Shown here piece by piece: positions 36,376 to 45,213 of a stretch of 64,000 bases of DNA. Every line of letters begins with the position of its first letter. The stretch's first letter is position 1. A program made the position numbers and the translations under genes. The stretch is from assembly GCF_910593845.1 (NCBI RefSeq), contig NZ_CAJVAS010000029.1, positions 19,669-83,668 of the forward strand. Reading direction: 5' to 3'. This stretch comes from Paenibacillus solanacearum (lineage in GTDB: Bacteria; Bacillota; Bacilli; Paenibacillales; NBRC-103111). The notes under the pieces are model-generated. The model made no database searches. It saw only the letters and a list, made by a program, of their open reading frames with translations, and was not told the origin of the DNA.

Positions 36376-37191
36376 GTGAGTGAGCCATATGATGCGTTTG
36401 CCGCTTTTTTTCTGCAAGTGCCCATTGACATCTACGGCGTGTTTCAATCGACGCTTCCCCAGGGCTTGCATCAAGGGCATAAAGCGAAGCCAACGACCAA
36501 AAGCGGAATTCTGATCGCACTGGGGGGCGAAGCGGATTTTATCTATGAGGGCAGCAGCAGCTATGTCTTGCGGCCGGGCATGACGGTGATCGGCGGCTAT
36601 AACCGTTCGATGGAAATTGCCGTGCACTCGGAGGAATTTGAATATTTTTTGGTGCACTTTTTGCCTGTGGCGCCGGAATCGGAGCAGGCGCATTTGAGCA
36701 GGGAAGTCCATATGTTTCATAACGATCTGGACGCGGCGCTTTTGCAGGTGATGAAAGAACTGCGGCGGTACTCGACAGGGCTGGGCCATCTTGAACTGCT
36801 GGAGAAGAAAACGCTGTTCTACCAGTTGGTGAACAAGACGCTGGCTTACGAGCGGTATCTACAAAATAGCGAGAGCCACACGATCATGGAACAGACGATT
36901 GCGTACATCCGTCAACATTACGCGGAGCCCATCACGTTGGAAAGCTTGGCGGGGCAGCAGGGGATGAAGGCAAAATATTTTTCGCATCTGTTTCAGAAGT
37001 ATACGGGACTTGGTCCCATTCACTACTTGATCCAGTACCGGATGAAGATAGCGTATGAGCTGCTGATGACGACGCCGTTTGCCGTGCGGGATATTGCCCG
37101 CAGTGTCGGGTATATGGACGCGTATTATTTTAGCCGGTTGTTCAAGAAGCATTACGGCATGTCGCCAACTGCGCTGAAAGAGAGTGAGTAG
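36376..37191 (+). CDS. AraC-family regulator next to siderophore-binding protein (Btr-like)
   Basis: 271 residues. N-terminal cupin (TKSGILIALGGEADFIYEGSSS) and C-terminal AraC HTH pair (LESLAGQQGMKAKYFSHLFQKY; IARSVGYMDAYYFSRLFKKHYG). GTG 36376 with AGGAGGG 6 nt upstream; there is no start with a good site further up. It precedes a Fur-controlled siderophore-binding lipoprotein, the same pairing as the Bacillus Btr regulator and FeuA, so it may activate siderophore uptake when loaded with ferric siderophore. That role is by analogy. Confidence 0.82.
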   Translation: MSEPYDAFAAFFLQVPIDIYGVFQSTLPQGLHQGHKAKPTTKSGILIALGGEADFIYEGSSSYVLRPGMTVIGGYNRSMEIAVHSEEFEYFLVHFLPVAPESEQAHLSREVHMFHNDLDAALLQVMKELRRYSTGLGHLELLEKKTLFYQLVNKTLAYERYLQNSESHTIMEQTIAYIRQHYAEPITLESLAGQQGMKAKYFSHLFQKYTGLGPIHYLIQYRMKIAYELLMTTPFAVRDIARSVGYMDAYYFSRLFKKHYGMSPTALKESE

Positions 37192-37255
37192 AAGGAATAA
37201 ATCCATGCGTCGATCGGGAAAATATCTATTTGCAGGATCGGGACAGGGTGATACG

Positions 37256-37290
37256 ATATGATCGATAATGATAATCATTATCGATCATAT
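37256..37290. promoter_or_regulatory. Fur box inside a 35-bp perfect palindrome
   Basis: GATAATGATAATCATTATC at 37264-37282 is the classical 19-bp Fur box. The symmetry extends without a mismatch from 37256 to 37290 around A37273. It lies 27 nt before the start of the siderophore-binding protein gene and should give iron repression. Confidence 0.92.
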
Positions 37291-37317
37291 ACCGCGATTT
37301 ACGAGAGGGAGATTCAG

Positions 37318-38307
37318 ATGAAGAGGCGTTATATGCCGCGGGTCACGGCGTGTGTCATGGCGCTGCTGTTTGTGGTGGTCAGCGCATGCTCCAACAACTC
37401 GACTTCCAGCAACGAGAGCAGCCCTTCCGCAAGCGCTCAGCCGACGAAAGCGAGCTTTCCGAGAACCATAGCCAGCGCCAAAGGGGATATCACCATCTCG
37501 AAAAAGCCAGAGAGAGTCGCCCTCGTTCACTGGGGTCTGACCCAAGACCTGCTCAGCTTCGACATTCCGTCGATCGGCGTGGCGTTGCCTTTTACTGAGA
37601 AACAGTCTGTATTAGACAATGCTGTGTACAAGCCGTATACGAGCAAGTTTAAAGGGATCAAGATTGTCGGCGAGAATACCGAAGTGAATTTGGAGATACT
37701 GCTGCAATATGCTCCGGACCTGATCATCGCCGGAACGGAAACGAATCAGAAAGTGGCTGATCAACTTGCAAAGATTGCGCCGACCGTTTTTCTCGATGAA
37801 AAAAAGATGGATGTTTGGAACGACTGGCAGGGTGTGATGACGAAATTCGGCGAAATGCTTGGGCAGGAAGACGCGGCGAAGCAAGCGATCGATACGTTTG
37901 CGGCTAAAATCGCGCAAGCGAAGGATCAGCTGAAGAATGTGCAGGGCAGCGTGGCTTATCTCCAAGTGAGGGAGAAACAGATGTGGCTGCAGGGCACGAA
38001 GTCCGCCGGCCATTACTATGAGCCGCTCGGTCTGAAGCCGCCGGAGCAAGCGAGCGGGGGAGGCGCAGCGCTTACGTTGGAAGGCTTAATTCAAATCAAT
38101 CCGGATTATTTGTTCCTGGGGTACTTTAATTATACGGACACCACATTGCCTGCGCTTGCCGACGAGTGGGAGAAAACGGACGTATGGAAGACACTCAAGG
38201 CCGTGAAAAACAATCAGGTGTATAAAATCGACGGCTCGCTTGCTTATGGCTATGGGCCGATCAGCAGAGCGTACGGGGTCGATGCGATTGTGAAGGCGTT
38301 AAAATAG
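37318..38307 (+). CDS. Iron-siderophore ABC transporter substrate-binding lipoprotein (FecB/FeuA class)
   Basis: 329 residues; lipobox VSAC (Cys24), Ser-rich linker. Class III periplasmic-binding-protein fold: FPRTIASAKGDITISKKPERVAL at the start, YAPDLIIAGTETNQ, and INPDYLFLGYFNYTD in the second lobe. It captures ferric siderophore outside the membrane. Permease and ATPase genes are not adjacent; a WGxxGxxG gene follows convergently. Controlled by the Fur palindrome immediately upstream. Confidence 0.88.
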   Translation: MKRRYMPRVTACVMALLFVVVSACSNNSTSSNESSPSASAQPTKASFPRTIASAKGDITISKKPERVALVHWGLTQDLLSFDIPSIGVALPFTEKQSVLDNAVYKPYTSKFKGIKIVGENTEVNLEILLQYAPDLIIAGTETNQKVADQLAKIAPTVFLDEKKMDVWNDWQGVMTKFGEMLGQEDAAKQAIDTFAAKIAQAKDQLKNVQGSVAYLQVREKQMWLQGTKSAGHYYEPLGLKPPEQASGGGAALTLEGLIQINPDYLFLGYFNYTDTTLPALADEWEKTDVWKTLKAVKNNQVYKIDGSLAYGYGPISRAYGVDAIVKALK

Positions 38308-38329
38308 ACGGCGGAGCCGTTAATCTTTG

Positions 38330-38692
38330 TCATGATCGCTCCGCTCTGCGTCGCAGCCCGAGCAAGCCGAACAATCCGAGCAGCCCGATCCATCCCCAAC
38401 CGCGGCCGGTTCCGGTTGCGGCAGCGGCGCGAAATACAACAGGTTCATCCCCGGTCGCTCCCCAGCGGCCTCCGGTAATCCCTGCCGGATCGGTCAGCGG
38501 AGCGGGGCCGCGCGAATGGGAATGAAGCGTTCTTTCGAATGAATGCGACATAATCGTCTTGGAAAAGCTGACTTGGTCCGCGTTGGTCGGGTTCGTCGCC
38601 GAAGGATCGACGGCTTGCTCGGCATAGGCGGACGGAGCGGCTGAGACCGCCCCGAAGAGCAGCGCAAGCAATAGGAAGGCATAAGCTTTCAT
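38330..38692 (-). CDS. WGxxGxxG-motif secreted small protein
   Basis: 120 residues. Sec signal peptide (MKAYAFLLLALLFGAVSAAPSAYA), a polar ~65-residue middle, and a C-terminal RGWGWIGLLGLFGLLG followed by LRRRAERS: the WGxxGxxG motif, a hydrophobic stretch and a basic tail, as in tripartite C-terminal sorting signals. GGAGGAACTG precedes ATG 38692. Probably exported and membrane-anchored; the function of the family is unknown to me. It is convergent with the iron-binding protein and divergent from pstS. Confidence 0.75.
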   Translation of the reverse strand: MKAYAFLLLALLFGAVSAAPSAYAEQAVDPSATNPTNADQVSFSKTIMSHSFERTLHSHSRGPAPLTDPAGITGGRWGATGDEPVVFRAAAATGTGRGWGWIGLLGLFGLLGLRRRAERS

Positions 38693-38842
38693 GGACAGTT
38701 CCTCCAGGGACTATATTGTAACCTTGTCCCTTATCATTTCACGGCGCTGGTTGCAATATGCTCTACACTATAAGTCAGCGCTCAAGTCATCGTCCTGCCC
38801 GATGCGGAACTTGCCGATTTCCGCGATGGATTCATTCAAAGT

Positions 38843-38881
38843 TTTACATTCGCTTAACGTTCGGCGTGTTTCCCCTTTACA
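38843..38881 (+). promoter_or_regulatory. Pho box array upstream of pstS
   Basis: Hexamers at an exact 11-bp period: TTTACA (38843), TTAACG (38854), CGTGTT (38865, degenerate), TTTACA (38876). This is the PhoP-binding arrangement (TTAACA-like repeats with 5-nt spacers) and predicts phosphate-starvation activation. Confidence 0.8.
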
Positions 38882-38942
38882 TTCAACCGTTACGATAAAC
38901 GAGTAAACCAAAACGCGAGAGAAAAAGGGAGGACATGCTGAA

Positions 38943-39848
38943 ATGTTAAAGCAGCTGTCAAAGAAAAGTTTTCGTATGGGTTTGATCATGATGCTTTCCG
39001 TTGGAATGATAACGGCTTGCGGCCAGACGCAAGCGCCGGCTTCCAGCGCAAGCGGGGACAATAAATCGGGCGGCTCGACGCCGGCGCCGGCCACAGCTGC
39101 GATCCAGGGTACCGTCACTGCGTCGGGCTCCAGCGCACTGCTGCCTCTGGTCAAAGCGGCAGCCGACGAGTTCATGAAGAAAAATCCGAAGGTGACGATC
39201 AACCCGACGGCCGGCGGCTCCGGCACAGGCTTGAAGAACGTCGCGGACGGCACATCGGATATCGGCAACTCCGATATCGAAGCGGGTCCCGAATACAAAG
39301 ATAAAAACTTGGTGGATCACGTCGTCGCCATCGCGCCGTTTGCGCTAATCGTCAACAAAAACGTCAAGATCGACAACTTGACCAAAAAGCAGGCAGCCGA
39401 TATTTTCCAGGGCAAAATTACGGATTGGAAAGAAGTCGGCGGCGAACCGGGTAAAATCGTCGTCATCCATCGTCCGGACAGCTCCGGTTCCCGCGCTCTC
39501 GTGAAACAGATCGTGCTGAACAACCAGGAGTTCACGAAAGACGGCGTGACGCAGGAATCGAGCGGCGCGGTAGCGACGAGCGTCGGCCAGACGGCCAACA
39601 GCATCGGCTATGTCGACACGCCTTACCTTAACGATTCGATCAAGGCGCTGAAGTTCGAAGGCGTGGCGTTCAGCAAGGAGACGATCAAATCCGGAACGTA
39701 TCCGCTGTACGGGGTAGAGCATATGTACACGAAAGGCGAGCCGAAGGGCGCGACCAAAGCGTTCCTCGACTACATCATGAGCCCGGAATTCCAGGATAAG
39801 AAAGTCGAAGAGCTGAAATTTTTACCGGCCAATCTGTTGAAAAAATAA
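38943..39848 (+). CDS. pstS: Phosphate ABC transporter substrate-binding lipoprotein
   Basis: 301 residues; lipobox ITAC (Cys26) and a Ser/Pro/Ala linker. Signature segments of PstS: GTVTASGSSALLPLV, TAGGSGTGLKNVADGTSDIGNSD, and HRPDSSGSRALVKQ, which line the phosphate site. It captures inorganic phosphate for PstCAB. It ends in a strong terminator and is separated from pstC by a 4.2-kb germination operon. Confidence 0.95.
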   Translation: MLKQLSKKSFRMGLIMMLSVGMITACGQTQAPASSASGDNKSGGSTPAPATAAIQGTVTASGSSALLPLVKAAADEFMKKNPKVTINPTAGGSGTGLKNVADGTSDIGNSDIEAGPEYKDKNLVDHVVAIAPFALIVNKNVKIDNLTKKQAADIFQGKITDWKEVGGEPGKIVVIHRPDSSGSRALVKQIVLNNQEFTKDGVTQESSGAVATSVGQTANSIGYVDTPYLNDSIKALKFEGVAFSKETIKSGTYPLYGVEHMYTKGEPKGATKAFLDYIMSPEFQDKKVEELKFLPANLLKK

Positions 39849-39872
39849 GACTGCCGCAAGGCGGTGCCCAAG

Positions 39873-39903
39873 CGGGCTGTGACGATCCGTCACAGCCCGT
39901 TTT
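39873..39903 (+). terminator. Terminator of pstS
   Basis: CGGGCTGTGACG-ATC-CGTCACAGCCCG, a perfect 12-bp stem, then TTTT. Confidence 0.9.
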
Positions 39904-39981
39904 GCGTATCCGGACGACGTACGCTCATAAAAAATAGCAAGGGAGGAAACATATTATAAATCGGTGCGAAGGAGGTGTTCG

Positions 39982-41514
39982 ATGATGGAAGCTTCATCGC
40001 CCCAGCAGCCCTTGCTAGCGGAGCTGGCCGGCAGCCTGCAGACGATCAAAAGCGCCTTCGGAGGCAGCACCGACATCGTGATCAAGGAAATACCGATCGG
40101 CTCCGGCGGCGGTATGCAAGCAGGCATCATTTATACGGACGGCTTGGCCGATACGGCCGGCATCCTGGAAGCGCTGATGCTCGAAGTGCGGGAGGCCGGA
40201 TTTGACCCGGACCGGGCGGCGGGAAAGTCGCCGCTGGCCATACTCAAAGATTTCATAATTGCGGTCGGCGACGTTCGGGAGATCGCCGACTATGACACGC
40301 TATATACCGCGGTACTGTCCGGCGATACCGTCATTTTGCTGAACGGCTTCGCACAGGGGCTTGCCGCCAGCAAACGGCAGTGGAAGGACCGCGGCGTAAC
40401 CGAGCCTTCGGCGCAGACGGTCGTACGCGGGCCGAAGGAAGGCTTCTCGGAATCGCTGCGGACGAACACCGCCTTGGTTCGAAGGCGGATCAAGGATCCG
40501 CGTCTGTGGCTGGAGACGTTGCCTATAGGCCGGGTGACCAAGACCGATGTGGCCATTATGTATATCAAAGGGATCGTGAATGAAGACGTGCTTCGGGAAG
40601 TCCGGACGCGGCTGGGCCGGATCGATATCGACGGCATTCTGGAGAGCGGCTATGTCGAGGAGCTGATTCAGGATTCGACGCTGACGCCGTTCCCGACGGT
40701 GTACAATACTGAGCGCCCCGATGCGGTAGCGGCCGATTTGCTGGAAGGCAAGGTTGCGATTCTCGTGGACGGCACCCCGTTCGCGCTGACGGTGCCGGCG
40801 CTGTTCATCCAGTTTTTCCAGGCGAGCGAGGATTATTACCAGCGCTGGGACTTTGCGACGCTGCTGCGGATATTGCGGTTCATTTCTTTGTTTATCGCGC
40901 TGCTGGCGCCGTCGCTCTACATCGCCATTACGACATTCCATCAGGAGCTGCTGCCTACGCCGCTGCTGATCGGCCTCGCCGCCCAGCGCGAAGGCATACC
41001 GTTCCCTGCGTTCATCGAAGCGGTCATGATGGAGCTGACGTTTGAAATTTTGCGGGAAGCCGGTGTGCGTATGCCGCGGGCGATCGGACAATCCGTATCG
41101 ATCGTGGGAACGCTGGTCATCGGCCAGGCGGCGGTCGAAGCGGGCCTCGTGTCGCCTGCGATGGTCATCGTCGTCGCGATCACGGCGATCTCGAACTTCG
41201 TCATTCCCGCCTTCAATATGGGCATTTCCGTCCGCATCATTCGCTTCGCGCTGATGGGCCTTGCCGCGACCTTCGGACTATTCGGCGTCACCGTAGGGCT
41301 GGTGGCGCTTGTTCTGCACTTGTGCAGTTTGCGTTCTTTCGGCGTTCCGTATATGGCGCCGTTCGCTCCGTTTATTCTACAGGATCAGAAGGATTCGATC
41401 CTTCGCCTGCCGCAATGGGTGCTCTTCTCGCGGCCGCGGCTGATCAGTCAGAACAATATGATCCGGGAGCAGAATCGGGCGCCGGCCAACTCGACATCCA
41501 AGAAAGGCCGGTAA
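39982..41514 (+). CDS. gerKA: Spore germinant receptor subunit A (GerA/GerKA family)
   Basis: 510 residues. The soluble N-terminal half has DIVIKEIPIGSGGGMQAGI and GDTVILLNGF; the C-terminal half has about five membrane spans, with the well-conserved LRFISLFIALLAPSLYIAITTFHQELLP-region (40876-40959) and the AIGQSVSIVGTLVIGQAAVEAG loop. In the spore inner membrane it forms the germinant receptor with subunits B and C. ATG 39982 has AAGGAGGTG upstream. First gene of a four-gene operon in the order A-C-D-B. Confidence 0.92.
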   Translation: MMEASSPQQPLLAELAGSLQTIKSAFGGSTDIVIKEIPIGSGGGMQAGIIYTDGLADTAGILEALMLEVREAGFDPDRAAGKSPLAILKDFIIAVGDVREIADYDTLYTAVLSGDTVILLNGFAQGLAASKRQWKDRGVTEPSAQTVVRGPKEGFSESLRTNTALVRRRIKDPRLWLETLPIGRVTKTDVAIMYIKGIVNEDVLREVRTRLGRIDIDGILESGYVEELIQDSTLTPFPTVYNTERPDAVAADLLEGKVAILVDGTPFALTVPALFIQFFQASEDYYQRWDFATLLRILRFISLFIALLAPSLYIAITTFHQELLPTPLLIGLAAQREGIPFPAFIEAVMMELTFEILREAGVRMPRAIGQSVSIVGTLVIGQAAVEAGLVSPAMVIVVAITAISNFVIPAFNMGISVRIIRFALMGLAATFGLFGVTVGLVALVLHLCSLRSFGVPYMAPFAPFILQDQKDSILRLPQWVLFSRPRLISQNNMIREQNRAPANSTSKKGR

Positions 41515-41552
41515 TATGCTCGTAAGACGACGCAAGGAAAGGAGCGGATCCG

Positions 41553-42761
41553 ATGAGACGATGGGCCGCAGCGCTGCTGGCGCTCACGATCCTGACGGCG
41601 ACGACCGGCTGCTGGAACCGGCGGGAGCTGAACGATCTGGCGATTACGGTCGCGATGGGCATCGACCGGATCGGTGACGAATTTCAGGTATCGGCTCAAC
41701 TGGTGAATCCGAGCGAGATCGCTGCGCGAAAAGGCAGCACCAGCAAAGGGGCGCCGGTCGTCACGTACTCGAAGACGGGCGGCACCGTGTTCGAAGCGCT
41801 TCGCAAGATGACGACCGAGTCGCCGCGAAAGCTGTATTTATCCCACCTGCGGATGCTGATCATCAGCGAATCGCTGGCCAAGGAAGGCATCGCCAAGCTG
41901 CTCGACGTGTTGTCGAGGGCGCATGAGCTGCGCACCGATTTTTTCATCGTCGTCGCCCGCGGCTCGAGCGCCAAGGAAATGCTGGAAATCTATACCGTAC
42001 CGCAGGAAATTATACCCGCGAACCACATGTTCAAGACGATCGACACATCCAGCGCCTTGTGGGCCGCATCGGGCAAAAAAACGATCGACGAGCTCATCTC
42101 CGACATGATCAGCAAAGGCAAGGAGCCGGTGCTGACGGGCCTTGGCATCGCCGGGGATCGGAATATGCGGGAGACGAGCACTGAGGAAAACGTGCGCCAT
42201 ATCGTCCCTTTGTCGAGGCTGCATATCGCCGGTCAGGCGGTATTTAAAAATGACAAGCTGATCGGCTGGCTGAACGAAGAGGAGAGCAAGGCGTACAATT
42301 ACGTTCTCGGCAATGTCAAGGGAACGGCCGGGGAGCTGGCTTGTCCCGAGGGCGGCAAATTAACGGTCGAAGTTATACGCACCCGGGCCCAAGTCAAAGG
42401 CAAAATAAAGGACGGGAAACCCGCAGTGGACGTGGAGCTTCGAATCGAGAACGACGTGACGGACGTGGAATGCGATATCGACCTGGAAGACGTCGGCACG
42501 ATCGCCGAGCTGGAGCGGACTGTCGAGAAGAGAGTGAAGCAGTTCATCGTTCATACGGTCCGCAAGGCGCAAAATCAATGGCATGCCGATATATTCGGTT
42601 TCGGCGAAGCGATTCACCGGGCGGCGCCGAAACAATGGAAGACGCTGCAGCATGAATGGGATGCGGCGTTCTCCGAGCTGCCCGTTGCCGTCAAGATCGA
42701 TGTCAAAATTCGCCGTCTGGGCACCGTGTCCGATCCGTTTATGAAATCAATGAAGGAGTAG
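41553..42761 (+). CDS. gerKC: Spore germinant receptor lipoprotein subunit C
   Basis: 402 residues; signal peptide with lipobox ATTGC (Cys20), then WNRRELNDLAITVAMGIDRI, the hallmark start of Ger(x)C proteins. Later segments PRKLYLSHLRMLIISE and VEKRVKQFIVHTVRKAQNQWHADIFG-like (42529-42600) are family features. Anchored to the outer face of the spore inner membrane. Follows gerKA by 38 nt and the small D-subunit gene by overlap-range spacing (7 nt). Confidence 0.92.
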   Translation: MRRWAAALLALTILTATTGCWNRRELNDLAITVAMGIDRIGDEFQVSAQLVNPSEIAARKGSTSKGAPVVTYSKTGGTVFEALRKMTTESPRKLYLSHLRMLIISESLAKEGIAKLLDVLSRAHELRTDFFIVVARGSSAKEMLEIYTVPQEIIPANHMFKTIDTSSALWAASGKKTIDELISDMISKGKEPVLTGLGIAGDRNMRETSTEENVRHIVPLSRLHIAGQAVFKNDKLIGWLNEEESKAYNYVLGNVKGTAGELACPEGGKLTVEVIRTRAQVKGKIKDGKPAVDVELRIENDVTDVECDIDLEDVGTIAELERTVEKRVKQFIVHTVRKAQNQWHADIFGFGEAIHRAAPKQWKTLQHEWDAAFSELPVAVKIDVKIRRLGTVSDPFMKSMKE

Positions 42762-42768
42762 AGAATCC

Positions 42769-43002
42769 ATGTGGGCGATCATCGGCATCGTGCTGACAGC
42801 TGCGGCGATCGGCTGGATCGAGATCCCTTCTCTCGTAAAAAGAAAACTGAAAAAGGAACTCGTGAGCTTTTCGCTCTGTTTGCTGCTGGCCACAGGCCTG
42901 TCCATTGCCAAAAGCATGCAGCTGCAAATACCGAATCCGCTGGACCTCGTAACTGTAATCTATCAGCCGGTGAGCGACCTCTTGTTTTCCTTGTTAGGCT
43001 GA
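42769..43002 (+). CDS. Small two-helix membrane protein, germinant-receptor D-subunit type
   Basis: 77 residues with two hydrophobic helices (AIIGIVLTAAAIGWIEIPSL and LVSFSLCLLLATGLSIAKS) around a KRKLKKEL basic loop, and a NPLDLVTVIYQPVSDLLF tail. Small two-span D subunits are known from some Bacillus ger operons, where they modulate receptor function. Position between C and B genes and the AGGAG site near 42754 support a real gene. Assignment by architecture and context. Confidence 0.7.
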   Translation: MWAIIGIVLTAAAIGWIEIPSLVKRKLKKELVSFSLCLLLATGLSIAKSMQLQIPNPLDLVTVIYQPVSDLLFSLLG

Positions 43003-43071
43003 TTCATCCATGCGGAGGCGGGAACGGGGTTAGAACGACAGGTTACAGACGACGGAGGGGAAGCCGCAATC

Positions 43072-44184
43072 ATGCGTGAAAATATAATCTCGGTTCGCCA
43101 ATTTAGCGTGCTGATCGCCTTCTATACGGTCGGCACCACCATTCTGATCATACCGGGAGGGCTGGCGACCGATGCCAAGCAGGATGCGTGGATTGCGTCG
43201 ATCGTCGGCGTCGCATCGATGCTGCTCGTCGTCCTGCTGTACAATTCGCTCAGCAAGCGCATCCCGAACATGAGTCTGGTGCAGTACAGCGATGTGCTGT
43301 TCGGCAAGTGGGCAGGTAAAGCCGTTTCGCTTCTTCTGGTATTCTTTTCCTTTATCGGCACGGCTACGCTGCTGTTCTACGTCGGCAATTTCATGACGAC
43401 GCAGGTGATGCCGGATACGCCGATCCAATTCATCAACATGCTGTTCATGTCGATTGTGGTGATGGGGCTGCGCCTCGGGCTGGAGACACTTGCGCGCGCC
43501 GCGGAAATTTTTTTCCCTTGGTTCGTTCTGCTGTTTTTCGTCCTGTTCTTGTTTCTAATGCCGGAGATTGAGCTGCAGAAGATGCAGCCGGTATTGGAAA
43601 ACGGCACGAAGCCGATCCTGAAAGCGGCGTTATCGCTCGTGGCTACCGCATCGTTCACGCAAATCGTCCTGCTGATGATCATCCCCGTGCATGTGTCGAA
43701 TCCGGACAAAGCCCGGAAAGCGTACTATATTGCCACGATGATCGGCGGGGTCTTTATTATTCTGGTTACGTTCCTCTGCATATCGGTGCTTGGCGTGGAC
43801 ACGACCTCGAGAAATATGTACCCCAGCTATGCCTTGACGAAAAAAATCAGCATCGGCCATTTTGTCGAGCGGATCGAATCGCTGATGGCCGGTCTGTGGT
43901 TTATGTCGATCTACTTCAAGATGACGCTGTATTTTTACGGCTGTACGATCGGCATTGCGCAGATGCTGAAGCTGAAAGACTACCGGCCGCTCTGTCTTCC
44001 GCTCGGGATGATCGTCGTGGTCTTCTCGCTTGTCGTCTACCCGAACGTGACGTACATGGCGCGGTGGGATTCTACGGTATATATCCCCTACGCGGCAACG
44101 GTCGGCCTGCTGCTGCCTTTGCTGATGCTTGTCTTTTCCAAGGTGAAAGGAAGACGGCGGAGACAGGCGAAACTGCCTCGATAA
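43072..44184 (+). CDS. gerKB: Spore germinant receptor subunit B (APC-type permease)
   Basis: 370 residues with ten predicted spans; FSVLIAFYTVGTTILIIPG at the start and RIPNMSLVQYSDVLFGKWAGK are GerAB/ArcD-ProY family features. B subunits bind the germinant within the membrane. Last gene of the ger operon. The pstC Pho box starts 3 nt after its stop, so no terminator separates the ger operon from pstC. Confidence 0.9.
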   Translation: MRENIISVRQFSVLIAFYTVGTTILIIPGGLATDAKQDAWIASIVGVASMLLVVLLYNSLSKRIPNMSLVQYSDVLFGKWAGKAVSLLLVFFSFIGTATLLFYVGNFMTTQVMPDTPIQFINMLFMSIVVMGLRLGLETLARAAEIFFPWFVLLFFVLFLFLMPEIELQKMQPVLENGTKPILKAALSLVATASFTQIVLLMIIPVHVSNPDKARKAYYIATMIGGVFIILVTFLCISVLGVDTTSRNMYPSYALTKKISIGHFVERIESLMAGLWFMSIYFKMTLYFYGCTIGIAQMLKLKDYRPLCLPLGMIVVVFSLVVYPNVTYMARWDSTVYIPYAATVGLLLPLLMLVFSKVKGRRRRQAKLPR

Positions 44185-44186
44185 CT

Positions 44187-44225
44187 TTTACATTCCTTTA
44201 ACATTTCTCGTTCTTTGTCCTAACA
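44187..44225 (+). promoter_or_regulatory. Second Pho box array, upstream of pstC
   Basis: TTTACA (44187), TTAACA (44198), CGTTCT (44209, degenerate), CTAACA (44220), again at an 11-bp period with 5-nt spacers and the third unit weakest, the same pattern as upstream of pstS. TAAGAT (44235-44240) may be the -10. Confidence 0.82.
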
Positions 44226-44274
44226 ATCGTCCATTAAGATGGAACCAAAGAGAGTGAAGGTGGGGGTATCGCCA

Positions 44275-45213
44275 ATGAATTCATTCGCCGACCAAATGAC
44301 GGATCGGATGAAGACCGAACAATACAACAAAAGCGCGAATCGGTGGACACAGGCGCGCAACGCCGGCGACCGGCTGATGCGATGGGTGTTTGCCGGCAGC
44401 GCCGTGCTCGTATCGATCATTATATTTTCCATTATCGCCTTTGTCGGCTGGAAGGGCGTCCGTACGTTCGCGGACGTCTCGCCGCTTGAGTTTTTCTTCT
44501 CGACCGACTGGACGCCGTCGCAAAACAAATTCGGCGCATTTCCGTTTTTGTACAGCACGATTGTGCTGACGCTGCTGTCTGTGCTTATGTCACTGCCGCT
44601 CGCGTTGTCGGGCGCCGTGTTCATGGCCAAAATTGCGCCGCCGTGGATGCGCGAGATTCTGCGTCCGGCGACGGACTTGTTCGTCGGCATTCCGTCTGTC
44701 GTTTACGGGCTCGTCGGCTTGACGGTCATCGTACCGTTTCTCGCCAAGTTCAATGAAGGGCTCGGTTACGGGATTTTGCCTGCGGCCATTATTCTTGCCA
44801 TTATGATTTTGCCGACGATCTTGTCGATTTCGGAGGATGCGATCCGTGCGCTTCCGGGGCGGTTGGAAGAGGCTTCGCTGGCGCTGGGAGCCACCCGCTG
44901 GCAAACGATCTGGAAAGTGCTGCTTCCGGCGGCGCGGCCGGGTATTTTGACCGGGGTCATTCTCGGCATGGGTAGAGCGATTGGGGAGACAATGGCGGTA
45001 TTCATGGTGATCGGGAACTCGCCGCAAATGCCGAAATCGCTGCTCGATTCGACGACGGTACTGACGACGGCGATCGTCAAGGACATGGGGAACACGCATT
45101 ACGGCAGTACGTGGAATAACGCGCTCTTCTTGATGGCGCTGATGCTGCTGCTCATCTCGTTGTTCCTGATCGTGATCATCCGAATCGTAGCGAAGAGGAG
45201 CGAAGTGAAATGA
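44275..45213 (+). CDS. pstC: Phosphate ABC transporter permease PstC
   Basis: 312 residues, six spans; the EAA loop EASLALGATRWQTIWKVLLP and LRPATDLFVGIPSVVYGLVG identify PstC. ATG 44275 has GGTGGGGG upstream; ATG 44239 falls in the promoter region and lacks a site. Overlaps pstA by 4 nt. Confidence 0.93.
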   Translation: MNSFADQMTDRMKTEQYNKSANRWTQARNAGDRLMRWVFAGSAVLVSIIIFSIIAFVGWKGVRTFADVSPLEFFFSTDWTPSQNKFGAFPFLYSTIVLTLLSVLMSLPLALSGAVFMAKIAPPWMREILRPATDLFVGIPSVVYGLVGLTVIVPFLAKFNEGLGYGILPAAIILAIMILPTILSISEDAIRALPGRLEEASLALGATRWQTIWKVLLPAARPGILTGVILGMGRAIGETMAVFMVIGNSPQMPKSLLDSTTVLTTAIVKDMGNTHYGSTWNNALFLMALMLLLISLFLIVIIRIVAKRSEVK

